Assembly: GCA_963808455.1 (NCBI GenBank)
Contig: CAWEHT010000092.1
Span: 1-25,838, forward strand
Direction of reading: 5' to 3'
DNA from: CAWEHT01 sp963808455
GTDB taxonomy: Bacteria; Chloroflexota; Anaerolineae; CG2-30-64-16
Length of the DNA: 25,838 nt
The notes under the pieces are model-generated. The model saw only the letters and a list, made by a program, of their open reading frames with translations. It had not been told where the DNA came from and did no database searches. This document shows positions 18,301 to 24,880 of this stretch, piece after piece. Made by a program: the position numbers and the translations under genes. How positions within the stretch are numbered: the stretch's first letter is position 1; each line of letters opens with the position of its first letter.

Positions 18301-18487
18301 GGCGCCCCTCCCGGCTCCATACTTGCAAATAGGCATTGACCTGCGGCTGGCCGAGCTCTATCAACAAGGCGGGGACATTGAGGACGCCCGCCAAGCGCTC
18401 GCGCGTGCGAACTCGCGCCTCGACGGCCGTGATTACGGCGGCCTCGAGGGCTGGGCATCCCGCCTGCGACAGCACCTGGCAGCCTGA
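15320..18487 (+). CDS. SARP/BTAD-domain transcriptional regulator with AAA ATPase and TPR repeats
   Basis: 1055 residues. Residues 1-95 form an OmpR-like winged-helix DNA-binding domain (GVRLFFLGSQRFERDG..., NLRNTLWTTRRALG). About 96-245 is the BTAD all-helical domain (FLDGLSVTEAPEFELW, SMHRALMEGLARLGDRTSALRQYD). About 280-640 is a STAND-type AAA ATPase with Walker A GETGIGKT near 307-314 and Walker B LILFLDDAHWAD near 420. The C-terminal 400 residues are TPR-like helices. Such regulators use nucleotide-controlled oligomerisation to activate promoters. The start GTG at 15320 gives the expected N-terminus and no SD is present, consistent with leaderless initiation. The target genes are not evident. 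Confidence 0.92.
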   Translation: MGVRLFFLGSQRFERDGTAATLGAGKAIALLAYLVAGRAPTREALLGILWSESDEEAARKNLRNTLWTTRRALGEGVIESAGERLLLSQAVWADSRAFESAAEAGLATQANPISAVERLNAAIALYTGPFLDGLSVTEAPEFELWCLAERERLAQLYLRVLSRLADYHRAAGEWHALVDVARQALKHDNLQESMHRALMEGLARLGDRTSALRQYDTLRSVLARELSVEPLPETEALRSEIHGAPQEPTADEAVLAPSPRWTQAGAARTWAVDTGTPFVGRAAECHVLDCELATAAGSAVRVVLISGETGIGKTRLWQEWASAQALGPGAPVFEGRGLELTQALPFAPVAGMFRHPGCTERLFGPSSRVPPVWLAEAARLLPEIKALWKTLPAPVRRPPDEERYRLFEALVQCLVAQRARPLILFLDDAHWADGTTLDWLGYLVERVQAIGQGLLLALAYRPTDAPGALQRLLAGWVRQGCARRLDLPRLDPAEMAALAASLGQAPQATEQLQQLSAGNPYFLIELARTPIRAKAAVPQSVPAYVPPVPSVLGDLIRSRLLRLSVSARQVLQAAAVLEPDFDFATLRRASGRGEEETLDSLDELLGEGLLLERSGAQNTPSAQPSLVFAHPLVATVVRRDLSGARRSFLYRRAAEALEALHAGRLPEIAGRLAAAYREAGKPANAAQFAEMAARHALELAAPTEAVAFYRQALAAEATPERYFGLGQALFPLGDLGATRAALEQALAGFLALGDRPRAARACLELAGSYLPAGRGDEALRWAEKGLAYLEPRAHSDVNPRAHIQAHFLLGASKLRSGGSLFEAETEITEAARLAVEKGMPDLAAHGRFEVGTLAAQRGDLPAAIRAYHDTIELAQLSGDRYQQILALNNAAYHEILDGNLAAAHRDIAAGLALEEEMAYVPPRQYLYSTRAELALAEEQWDEAQAWLNRGLVEARRQNNHEQIATCLANLARLAYGRLDLDGALVLLEAARDTAAPLPAPYLQIGIDLRLAELYQQGGDIEDARQALARANSRLDGRDYGGLEGWASRLRQHLAA

Positions 18488-18631
18488 TCTTCGGTCCACT
18501 TCGCCCCTCGTCGAGCTTCCGGCCTGGCATCCTTCTGGCCCCACGGCGTGCACCCTGATCCGTAGTAACCTGCATGATTTGCCGGGCACAAAATACGCGA
18601 CTTCGCTGAGGATTGTCCGCAGGTACTACCC

Positions 18632-18660
18632 TTTCCAACAGGGTTCCGAGCCGCTATAAT
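18632..18660 (+). promoter_or_regulatory. predicted promoter of the glycosyltransferase gene
   Basis: TTTCCA (18632-18637), 17-bp spacer, TATAAT (18655-18660). Transcription would start near 18667, leaving a leader of about 28 nt with AAGGGG ahead of the ATG at 18695. The rest of the 18488-18631 gap shows nothing recognisable. Confidence 0.6.
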
Positions 18661-18694
18661 CGTTTCGATTTTATCCGTAAGGGGTTACATCAGG

Positions 18695-19999
18695 ATGGCT
18701 AATTTTGCAGTGAGACGGAACTTGCGCACGGATCTCGGCCAGTTGGAGGGCGCTCGCGGGCTACCGTCTGTTGGCTCCATGGATCTGGTCTGTCTATCCC
18801 ATGTGCCCTGGGCGCATGCGTACCAGCGGCCGCAGAACCTGATGAGCCGGGCCAGCAAAGCCTTTCGCGTGTTTTTCGTTGAAGAATCCGTGATCGCGGA
18901 CTCGGCGCAACAGGGCCTGCCCGCCCGCCTCGACGTCACCCGGCTGGACAACGGCGTCCGCATCGTACGTCTGCGCCTGGCCGCCGGGCTGGTCGGCCAA
19001 GAGCGCAACGAAACCAGGCGAGTGTTGCTGGCAGACCTCTTCCGGCGCTACCAGATCAGGCAGTACATCCTGTGGTATTTTACGCCGGCTGCCCTCGCCT
19101 ACACGGACCACCTAAGCCCGTGGCTTACGATCTATGATTGCACCAATGACATCCTCATGGCCCCAGACGCGGCACCCCGTTTCCGGGCAAGGGAGGCCGA
19201 GCTCCTCCGTCGCTCCGACCTGGTGTTCGCCGGTGGGCGGAGCCTATACGAAGCCAAACGCCAAACTCATCCGCATGTGTATCTTTTCCCAAGCGCCGTC
19301 GATCGTGAGCACTTTGCCCAGGCGCGGAGTTGGGCAGCCGAGCCGGCTGACCAGGGCAGCATCCCGCGGCCACGGCTGGGTTATCATGGCACCATCGATG
19401 AGCGGCTTGATCTCGGCCTCATTGAGAGCATCGCAAGGGCCCGACCTGATTGGCAGCTGATCTTTCTTGGTCCGAGGAGCAAGATCAGCCCTGTGACATT
19501 GCCTCGCCAGGCCAATATTCACTATCTCGGCCCGAAACCCTACGCCGAGTTGCCGGCCTATCTGGCAGGATGGGATGTCGCCGTCCTGCCCTTGGCGCTG
19601 AGTGACGCTACACGCTATCTTTCGTTCACAACGCCCTCCGAATACCTGGCAAGCGGCAAGCCTGTCGTCGCGACCCCTGTTCAGGATATCTCGGTCGAGT
19701 TCGGAGGGCTGGGGCTGGCCCAAATCGCGAGCTCAGCCGGGGGCTTCGTGGAAGCCGTGCTCGCCGCATTGGCGACACCTCGAGAGCAGAAGAGCTGGCT
19801 GCGGCGTGTCGATGCTTTTCTCGCCGAGAGCTCGTGGGATCGCACCTGGCACGCCATGTCCACGCTACTGGAGCGCGAGATCAACCTTCGGCAGGCGCCA
19901 CTCCTCGCTCAGGCACGCATCAAGCACTCGCACGTAGGGGAGTTATTGCGCGAGGAACTCGCCAACCTGGAGGCGGGCCCTGGCAACGACGCAGCCTAG
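18695..19999 (+). CDS. GT4/GT1-like (GT-B fold) glycosyltransferase
   Basis: 434 residues, soluble, GT-B fold. N-terminal acceptor domain from about residue 29 (MDLVCLSHVPWAHAYQRPQNLMSRASK...FFVEES), a central LTIYDCTND and LVFAGGRSLYE, and a C-terminal nucleotide-sugar domain (LGYHGTIDERLDLGL, LIFLGP, IHYLGPKPYAELPAYLAGWDVAVLPL, TPSEYLASGKPVVATP). The S-E-x2-A-S-G-K-P-V-V segment is the typical donor-binding loop. Residues 1-28 look non-conserved; a start at 18779 is possible but has no SD, whereas 18695 has AAGGGG ten bases upstream. Likely acts in cell-surface or exopolysaccharide glycan synthesis. Donor and acceptor unknown. Confidence 0.88.
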   Translation: MANFAVRRNLRTDLGQLEGARGLPSVGSMDLVCLSHVPWAHAYQRPQNLMSRASKAFRVFFVEESVIADSAQQGLPARLDVTRLDNGVRIVRLRLAAGLVGQERNETRRVLLADLFRRYQIRQYILWYFTPAALAYTDHLSPWLTIYDCTNDILMAPDAAPRFRAREAELLRRSDLVFAGGRSLYEAKRQTHPHVYLFPSAVDREHFAQARSWAAEPADQGSIPRPRLGYHGTIDERLDLGLIESIARARPDWQLIFLGPRSKISPVTLPRQANIHYLGPKPYAELPAYLAGWDVAVLPLALSDATRYLSFTTPSEYLASGKPVVATPVQDISVEFGGLGLAQIASSAGGFVEAVLAALATPREQKSWLRRVDAFLAESSWDRTWHAMSTLLEREINLRQAPLLAQARIKHSHVGELLREELANLEAGPGNDAA

Positions 20000-20016
20000 C
20001 ATCCCGATGACTGGTA

Positions 20017-20029
20017 AGCCCTCAGGGCT
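20017..20029. terminator. short hairpin between convergent genes
   Basis: AGCCC-TCA-GGGCT, a 5-bp GC-rich stem with a 3-base loop, in the 62-bp gap between the convergent glycosyltransferase and GT-C genes. It is symmetrical, so could serve both strands, but no T-run follows on either side. Weak evidence. Confidence 0.3.
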
Positions 20030-20061
20030 CTGTTATCGCTGCTTGCGTGCCGGAAGGCGTG

Positions 20062-22104
20062 TCAACCAACCTTTTCGATGATCGTAAGGGTTGACTGGTC
20101 CACTGAGCTGCCGGCGATGTGGAGGCGCTGCATGGTTTCTCTGCGATACAGCCCCGTGGTCACCGTGAGCTTCCCGTCCGGCACCCCTGAAGGCACGACC
20201 ATTTGGAGCTCGTCAACGATGACTTCCCCGGGCTGCCAGTCGTTCGTCACACAAGCGCCGTTCCCGGGCAGCGCGTCAACCCCGGCGACAGGCGGCGCGA
20301 GCCCGCCGTCCACCCTGTCCAGGTGCACAAAAGTGGTGAAGCTTTCCTCGGGCGCCGAGGTGGGTCGCCAAAATAGGCGAACGTACAAACGATCCCCTGC
20401 ACGCACCGTTTGTTGGCTCAACCAGTAACCCATCAGCTGAATGCCGGATTCAAACGTGGCCTGCCGGGTCACAAGCTCGGGGAAGACGATCCGCCCTCCC
20501 CTGGGCTGTTCGAAAGCCACAGCCCACGGCCGGCCGGCTGGATCGGCCACGACAGTCGTCTCCCGGCTGTCGGGCAGATAGCTTGCCAGCATGCGCTGGC
20601 CCCGCCCATCGACGGCTGCTATCACGTAATAGCGTGCCGGTCCGGACGTATCGATCCGCACGCAGGAACGGCCGTCCATGTCATGCGGATGCTGCGCCAC
20701 GGGTGTGTCGGATAGCAAATATTGCACGGTCGGGTTCGCTACGATTCCCGGTCCCGCGTAGATGCGCTCGGGCCCGCCATTAGCTGCCGGCGGCGCGGAA
20801 GCAATGTCGCGGGCCACCAGCGTGTAGCCTGTGTCCCAGGCGGCAAAGAGATCAGGCAACGCCGCGTAGCGAACGAAGTAGGCCTGCCCCGTTACCCCCA
20901 CCGACATCAGCAACGCAGCCCAACCTACGCCGGCCCCGATCTGCAGCAGCCGGGGCCGACGACTGCTCAACCAATCCAGCATCTGGTCAAGGCCAAGCGC
21001 GATCAACATCGCGAAGATCGGCAGGGCGCCGATGGACCGGCCGAAATTGGGCGCTTCTACGCTTAGCACCGTTGGCAGAAGCATTGCAGCGAGCATGGCG
21101 AGCAAGAAGAACCTGGCCGGGTGCCGGAACCACCTCAACGCCAGGGCCAGGCCCAGGACGAACGGCACCAGCGTCAGCCAGTCCAGCACGGGGCGGTTTG
21201 GGTAGTTGAGGCGGGCGTTCGCATCGCCACGTACGAATGCCATGCCCAACGCCTGGAGCATGTTGTTGGCCAGCGCGCGGATGCCTCCGGCATCAAGGAT
21301 GTCAACCTGGCTGGAGCGCATGCCGAAGTGGCTGGGGTACAGCGCGAAATGGGCCAGCAAGGGGGCTGCCACCAGCAATGCCAGCACCGACATGATGGCG
21401 AGGCCCTGGCGGCGCGCACGCAACGCTGGCCGATGACGCAGCCATGCCAACACGAGGCACATCCCAAGCGCCAGCGGCACCAGACGCACCGCCAGGTAGG
21501 TGTAGAAGCTCAACCCGGCAAAAATACCGGCCGCAGCCCACCACAGGCTTCGGTCACTCCGCCAGGCGCGCCAGAGTGCGGCGCAGAACAGGGCCTCGAG
21601 CAAAACGAATAGGCTCATGCGCTGGGCCAGTCGCGAGATCGCCTGGCTCCAGAACAGCGCCGGCACGGCCAGCGCGGACCATAGCGCGAATCGGCTCCGG
21701 CAATGCACACCCAGGTCTGGCGCCAATTCCCATGCCAGCCACGCTACGGCTGGCGTAAGAAGCACGCCGGACAGGGCCGCCACCGCTCTGACTGACCAAA
21801 TAGTCGGGCCCCAAATCAACTGGGCCAGGTGCACCAGGTAGACGAAAAGCGGCTCACGGCCGTTGATCGCTGTGAAGAAAAGGGGCCAGTGCCAGATAGG
21901 TTTCCCGGCCAGCGAACTGGCATCCAGCCCCTCCGTGGCTTCGTCGAAAAAGAGCCCCGCGGGATAACTTCCGAGGTGGTAAAAGCGTAGCACGGCGGAC
22001 ACCCCGGTGATGGCCGCCAGCAAAATGAAGAACCCATACCCACTTGGCTCAACCTGGGCCCGAGGGCGCGCCCGGGCGTGCGCCTCCGGACATTCAACCG
22101 GCAC
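20062..22104 (-). CDS. GT-C superfamily polytopic membrane glycosyltransferase (PMT/ArnT-like)
   Basis: 680 residues. After a 20-residue cytoplasmic start, a first membrane helix (GFFILLAAITGVSAVLRFY) leads into the extracytoplasmic loop with the GT-C acidic motif FFDEATEG (DE pair near residue 54), then about ten more hydrophobic helices to about residue 410. The last 270 residues are hydrophilic and beta-rich and should lie outside. GT39/ArnT-like enzymes use polyprenyl-phosphate sugars to glycosylate proteins or lipids. The start is GTG at 22104, overlapping the kinase stop by 11 nt; no SD is obvious, so coupled translation is likely. Third gene of a regulator-kinase-transferase operon. 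Specific donor and acceptor unknown. Confidence 0.85.
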   Translation of the reverse strand: MPVECPEAHARARPRAQVEPSGYGFFILLAAITGVSAVLRFYHLGSYPAGLFFDEATEGLDASSLAGKPIWHWPLFFTAINGREPLFVYLVHLAQLIWGPTIWSVRAVAALSGVLLTPAVAWLAWELAPDLGVHCRSRFALWSALAVPALFWSQAISRLAQRMSLFVLLEALFCAALWRAWRSDRSLWWAAAGIFAGLSFYTYLAVRLVPLALGMCLVLAWLRHRPALRARRQGLAIMSVLALLVAAPLLAHFALYPSHFGMRSSQVDILDAGGIRALANNMLQALGMAFVRGDANARLNYPNRPVLDWLTLVPFVLGLALALRWFRHPARFFLLAMLAAMLLPTVLSVEAPNFGRSIGALPIFAMLIALGLDQMLDWLSSRRPRLLQIGAGVGWAALLMSVGVTGQAYFVRYAALPDLFAAWDTGYTLVARDIASAPPAANGGPERIYAGPGIVANPTVQYLLSDTPVAQHPHDMDGRSCVRIDTSGPARYYVIAAVDGRGQRMLASYLPDSRETTVVADPAGRPWAVAFEQPRGGRIVFPELVTRQATFESGIQLMGYWLSQQTVRAGDRLYVRLFWRPTSAPEESFTTFVHLDRVDGGLAPPVAGVDALPGNGACVTNDWQPGEVIVDELQMVVPSGVPDGKLTVTTGLYRRETMQRLHIAGSSVDQSTLTIIEKVG

Positions 22105-23650
22105 TTGATGGGCTTTCGGTGAGCGCCTCCGACCTGGCCGGCAGTTGCAGTTCGGGCGCGTTCCCGGCAGGCCCCAAGGGCAACATCACAGTGATCGTGG
22201 TGCCTTCGCCCAACGCGCTGTCGGCCGTCACGCTCCCTCCGTGCCCTTCGACGATCCCACGCACGATGGCAAGGCCCAGGCCCGCGCCGCTACCCGAGCT
22301 GCCCCCCGCCGGCCTTTGAGCGTTCCGCCTGCTGCGCGCCTTGTCGGCCCGATAGAAGCGTTCGAAGATGCGAGGCAGATCCTCCTCGGCGATTCCCAGG
22401 CCGGTGTCCTTGACCTGCAAGACGAGCCACCGATTTTGCACGCGGGCGCGAGTCGTCACCGTGCCGCCGGACGGAGTGTATTGCAGCGCGTTGTCCAAGA
22501 GGTTGACCAGCACGGTGCGCAGGCCAACGGGATCTCCCATCACGAGCGGGAGGCCCGGCGCAACGTCCTGTACGAGTTGCACGCTCGCCTTCTCGGCCCG
22601 CATCGAAAGCTCGTAGTTGGTCTCGGCCACCAGCACCGCTGGGTCTACCGGCTCCCGATAGCTCAAGGCGGCTGAGTCCTGTCGCGAAAGCGTCAGCAGG
22701 TCGCCGGCCATTCGCCCAAGCCGGTTGGCTTCGCTCTCGATCTCACCGACAAACCGGTGCGCCACGTTGGCGTCCTCGAGCGCACCATTGCCCAGCGCCT
22801 CGGCCCGCAGCTTGATGTTCGTCAACGGCGTGCGCAGTTCATGTGAGGCGCTCGCCACGAAGTAACGCTGCCGCTCGATCATGTCCGACAGTCGCCCCGC
22901 CATATGGTTGAAAGCTCCGGCCAGCTGGCTAATCTCTGCGACTCCCTCGAATTCGCTCACCGGCACGCGCTCATCCAGGTTACCGTCAGCGAGGCGGATG
23001 GCTGCGTCACGGAGCCGCCGCACCGGGCGCACAATTTCGTTGGCAAGCAGCAGCCCTGCCAACGCGGCCACAAGCGCAGCCATCAGAGCCGTCAGCCCGA
23101 GGCTGAACCAATACGCGCGCACCTGTGCTACCAGAGAGGCTGCCGGCTCCGCCAGCTGTACTGCTCCAAATATGCGATTCCCACGCTGGATCGGCACAGC
23201 GGCATAGATCGTTTCCTGATTCAGCACCGGATCCCAGCGCAAGGCACTGCCGGCCCCTCCTCCCAACGACGCGATGACCTCAGGCGCATTGCGCTGGTTG
23301 GGCCAGGAGATCGGCAGCGATGTTGCCTGCACATAGCCGCTCACATCCACGATGTTGATCTGAATGTTCGAATTGGGCTGATTGGCAAACCCCCCAGTAA
23401 CACCTTGCAATTGCGGCAGTGTGATCGTCGGGTTGTCGTCCTGGCCGCCGGGGTTCGACCAGATATCGAGACGGTTGAGGGCCGATGCGACAGTGTAGGC
23501 GTCGACTTCGAGGGCGCCTCGTGCACTTGCGGAAGTGCTGATGGCATAGAGTGTACCCGAACGGATGACAATGATAGCAGCAGTAAGAAGAAAGATCGCC
23601 AGATACGTGAAGACCATCCGCACGCGTAGGCCTGACCATGGCCGCTGCAT
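22094..23650 (-). CDS. sensor histidine kinase (PhoR/BaeS-like)
   Basis: 518 residues. Membrane helix about 10-32, extracytoplasmic sensor about 33-180, second helix about 183-205, HAMP (IVRPVRRLRDAAIRLADGNLDERV), HisKA with H270 in SASHELRTPLTN, and HATPase_c with NLLDNALQYTP, DTGLGIAEEDLPRIFERFYR and GAGLGLAIVRGIVEGHGG. It senses an external or envelope signal and phosphorylates the response regulator. The ATG at 23650 overlaps the regulator stop by one base (TAATG), so the pair is translationally coupled. A Gly/Ser-rich insertion (about residues 443-455) sits in the ATP-lid region. Confidence 0.95.
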   Translation of the reverse strand: MQRPWSGLRVRMVFTYLAIFLLTAAIIVIRSGTLYAISTSASARGALEVDAYTVASALNRLDIWSNPGGQDDNPTITLPQLQGVTGGFANQPNSNIQINIVDVSGYVQATSLPISWPNQRNAPEVIASLGGGAGSALRWDPVLNQETIYAAVPIQRGNRIFGAVQLAEPAASLVAQVRAYWFSLGLTALMAALVAALAGLLLANEIVRPVRRLRDAAIRLADGNLDERVPVSEFEGVAEISQLAGAFNHMAGRLSDMIERQRYFVASASHELRTPLTNIKLRAEALGNGALEDANVAHRFVGEIESEANRLGRMAGDLLTLSRQDSAALSYREPVDPAVLVAETNYELSMRAEKASVQLVQDVAPGLPLVMGDPVGLRTVLVNLLDNALQYTPSGGTVTTRARVQNRWLVLQVKDTGLGIAEEDLPRIFERFYRADKARSRRNAQRPAGGSSGSGAGLGLAIVRGIVEGHGGSVTADSALGEGTTITVMLPLGPAGNAPELQLPARSEALTESPSSAG

Positions 23651-24371
23651 TATGTTTCTCCCAGATCTTCCGCTCGAGCAAATCTGTAACCAAAACCGCG
23701 CACAGTGAGGATATAGCGTGGCTCAGCGGGTATGTCTTCTACCTTTTGACGCAGCCAGCGAATGTGCACGTCCAGGGTGCGTGGATCGCCAATCCAGCCG
23801 CTGCCCCAAACCGCGTCCAATAGCTCCTGGCGGTCGAACGCGTGCCCTGGCTGGCCCATCAACAACGTCAACAGATCGTACTCTTTTGGCCTGAGATCCA
23901 CCTGTTGCCCGCCCTTGAGCAACAGATGGCAATCGGGATCTAGTGTCATGTCTCCTATGACTACGACATCCTCATTCGCTCCGCCGCCACCGGGCTTGTA
24001 AGACGGCAACTCCAGCCGTCGCAACTGAGCCCGAATCCGCGCCACGAGCTCGCGCATTCCGAAAGGCTTGACGATATAGTCATCGGCGCCCAGCTCCAAC
24101 CCGATTACCTTGTCCAGCTCCTCGCCCGCGCCGTGAGCATGATAATCGGCACTGAAGACTCGGCGCGCAAGGTGCGGCACATCTGAAGGCCGTCCATGAC
24201 AGGCATCATCACGTCCAGCAACACGAGGTCAGGCGGCGAACTGCGTGCAACAGCCAACCCGGCCGCGCCATCATATGCAGAGAGCACCCGGTAGCCTTCG
24301 TGTTCCAACCCATAGCGAACCGAATCAACAATCATCTCGTCGTCTTCGACAATCAAAATAGTCTGTGGCAT
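23650..24371 (-). CDS. OmpR/PhoB-family response regulator (one frameshift)
   Basis: About 240 residues when the frame is joined near 24130-24140. The receiver domain (D10-D11, phospho-acceptor D53 in LLDVMMPVMDG) ends in ...SVPIIMLTAR and continues in another frame as GEELDKVIGLELGADDYIVKPFG, then a winged-helix DNA-binding domain (LTLLMGQPGHAFDRQELLDAVWGSGWIGDPRTLDVHIRWLRQKVE, RGFGYRF). One extra G in the GGG at the junction would restore a perfect family sequence, so this is most likely a sequencing or assembly deletion. Start at 24371 has AAGGAAG just upstream. It is the probable ligand of the TTAAC repeats upstream of its own promoter. Confidence 0.92.
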
Positions 24372-24423
24372 AACTTCCTTACGAGCATGTGCTCCGGCCC
24401 ATCCATCTGCACACCCACCTTCA

Positions 24424-24436
24424 ATTATACCACCGG
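24424..24436 (-). promoter_or_regulatory. -10 region of the two-component operon
   Basis: TATAAT on the minus strand (24429-24424) within CCGGTGGTATAAT, about 50 bases before the ATG at 24371. The 17-bp -35 position (24447-24452) is poor and overlaps the first TTAAC repeat, typical of a promoter that needs an activator. Confidence 0.55.
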
Positions 24437-24450
24437 CGTCAGCCCATGGT

Positions 24451-24494
24451 TTAACCCTGTATTAGCGTACTGTTATTGACATGTTAACGACGCT
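24451..24494. promoter_or_regulatory. array 1 of four 11-bp direct repeats (Pho-box-like)
   Basis: TTAAC at 24451, TTAGC at 24462, TTATT at 24473 and TTAAC at 24484, each exactly 11 bp apart. PhoB/PhoP-class OmpR regulators bind 11-bp-spaced half-sites such as TTAACA as head-to-tail dimers. The array abuts the activator position of the response-regulator promoter. Confidence 0.6.
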
Positions 24495-24525
24495 CCTCGA
24501 GCACGTGCCGCGCCGCCAGTAATGT

Positions 24526-24569
24526 TTAACACGTCGTTAAACGGACCGTAACTGGCGATTAACCACACT
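24526..24569. promoter_or_regulatory. array 2 of four 11-bp direct repeats (Pho-box-like)
   Basis: TTAAC at 24526, TTAAA at 24537, GTAAC at 24548 and TTAAC at 24559, exactly 11 bp apart. The first pair also forms a small palindrome (TTTAAC ACGTC GTTAAA). It is 31 bp from array 1 and not in phase with it. It lies about 115 bp upstream of the plus-strand promoter at 24685. The stretch 24570-24684 between them shows nothing else I recognise. Confidence 0.6.
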
Positions 24570-24684
24570 TGGCCCCTGGCATGGTATTCTGGCTGGGAAA
24601 TGCCTGCAAGCTGTCCACGAATTCCATCAGGTATGCTATGGACAAGCTCTGGTGGACGCTTGCGCGCAGGTGGGCTCTGAGTTT

Positions 24685-24713
24685 TTGACATGAGCCACGA
24701 CAGGGCCTATAGT
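24685..24713 (+). promoter_or_regulatory. near-consensus sigma70 promoter of the SH3b-TolB gene
   Basis: TTGACA (24685-24690), 17-bp spacer, TATAGT (24708-24713). The predicted start is near 24720, giving a leader of about 160 nt before the ATG at 24881. The leader contains a strong but unexplained SD (GGAGGAGG, about 24776-24783) ahead of an ATG at 24790. Confidence 0.7.
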
Positions 24714-24880
24714 TCGCAGGCAAACCAATATTCCAAAAGAACAGAGGAGGTCGTAGGCTGTGTGTTGCGTAGTCTGGAGGAGGTATTGAATGAAACCAGC
24801 TGCCCATTTATGCGTATGCTCGGGTAGCTTATGGGGTTACATAGCGGCCCGCGGCCAGGAAAGTTGGGAGGAAGATCTCG

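Noticed and set aside
24473..24481. TTGACA at 24476-24481 as a plus-strand -35
   Set aside because: No -10-like hexamer lies 16-18 bp downstream; the bases are better explained as part of the 11-bp repeat array.
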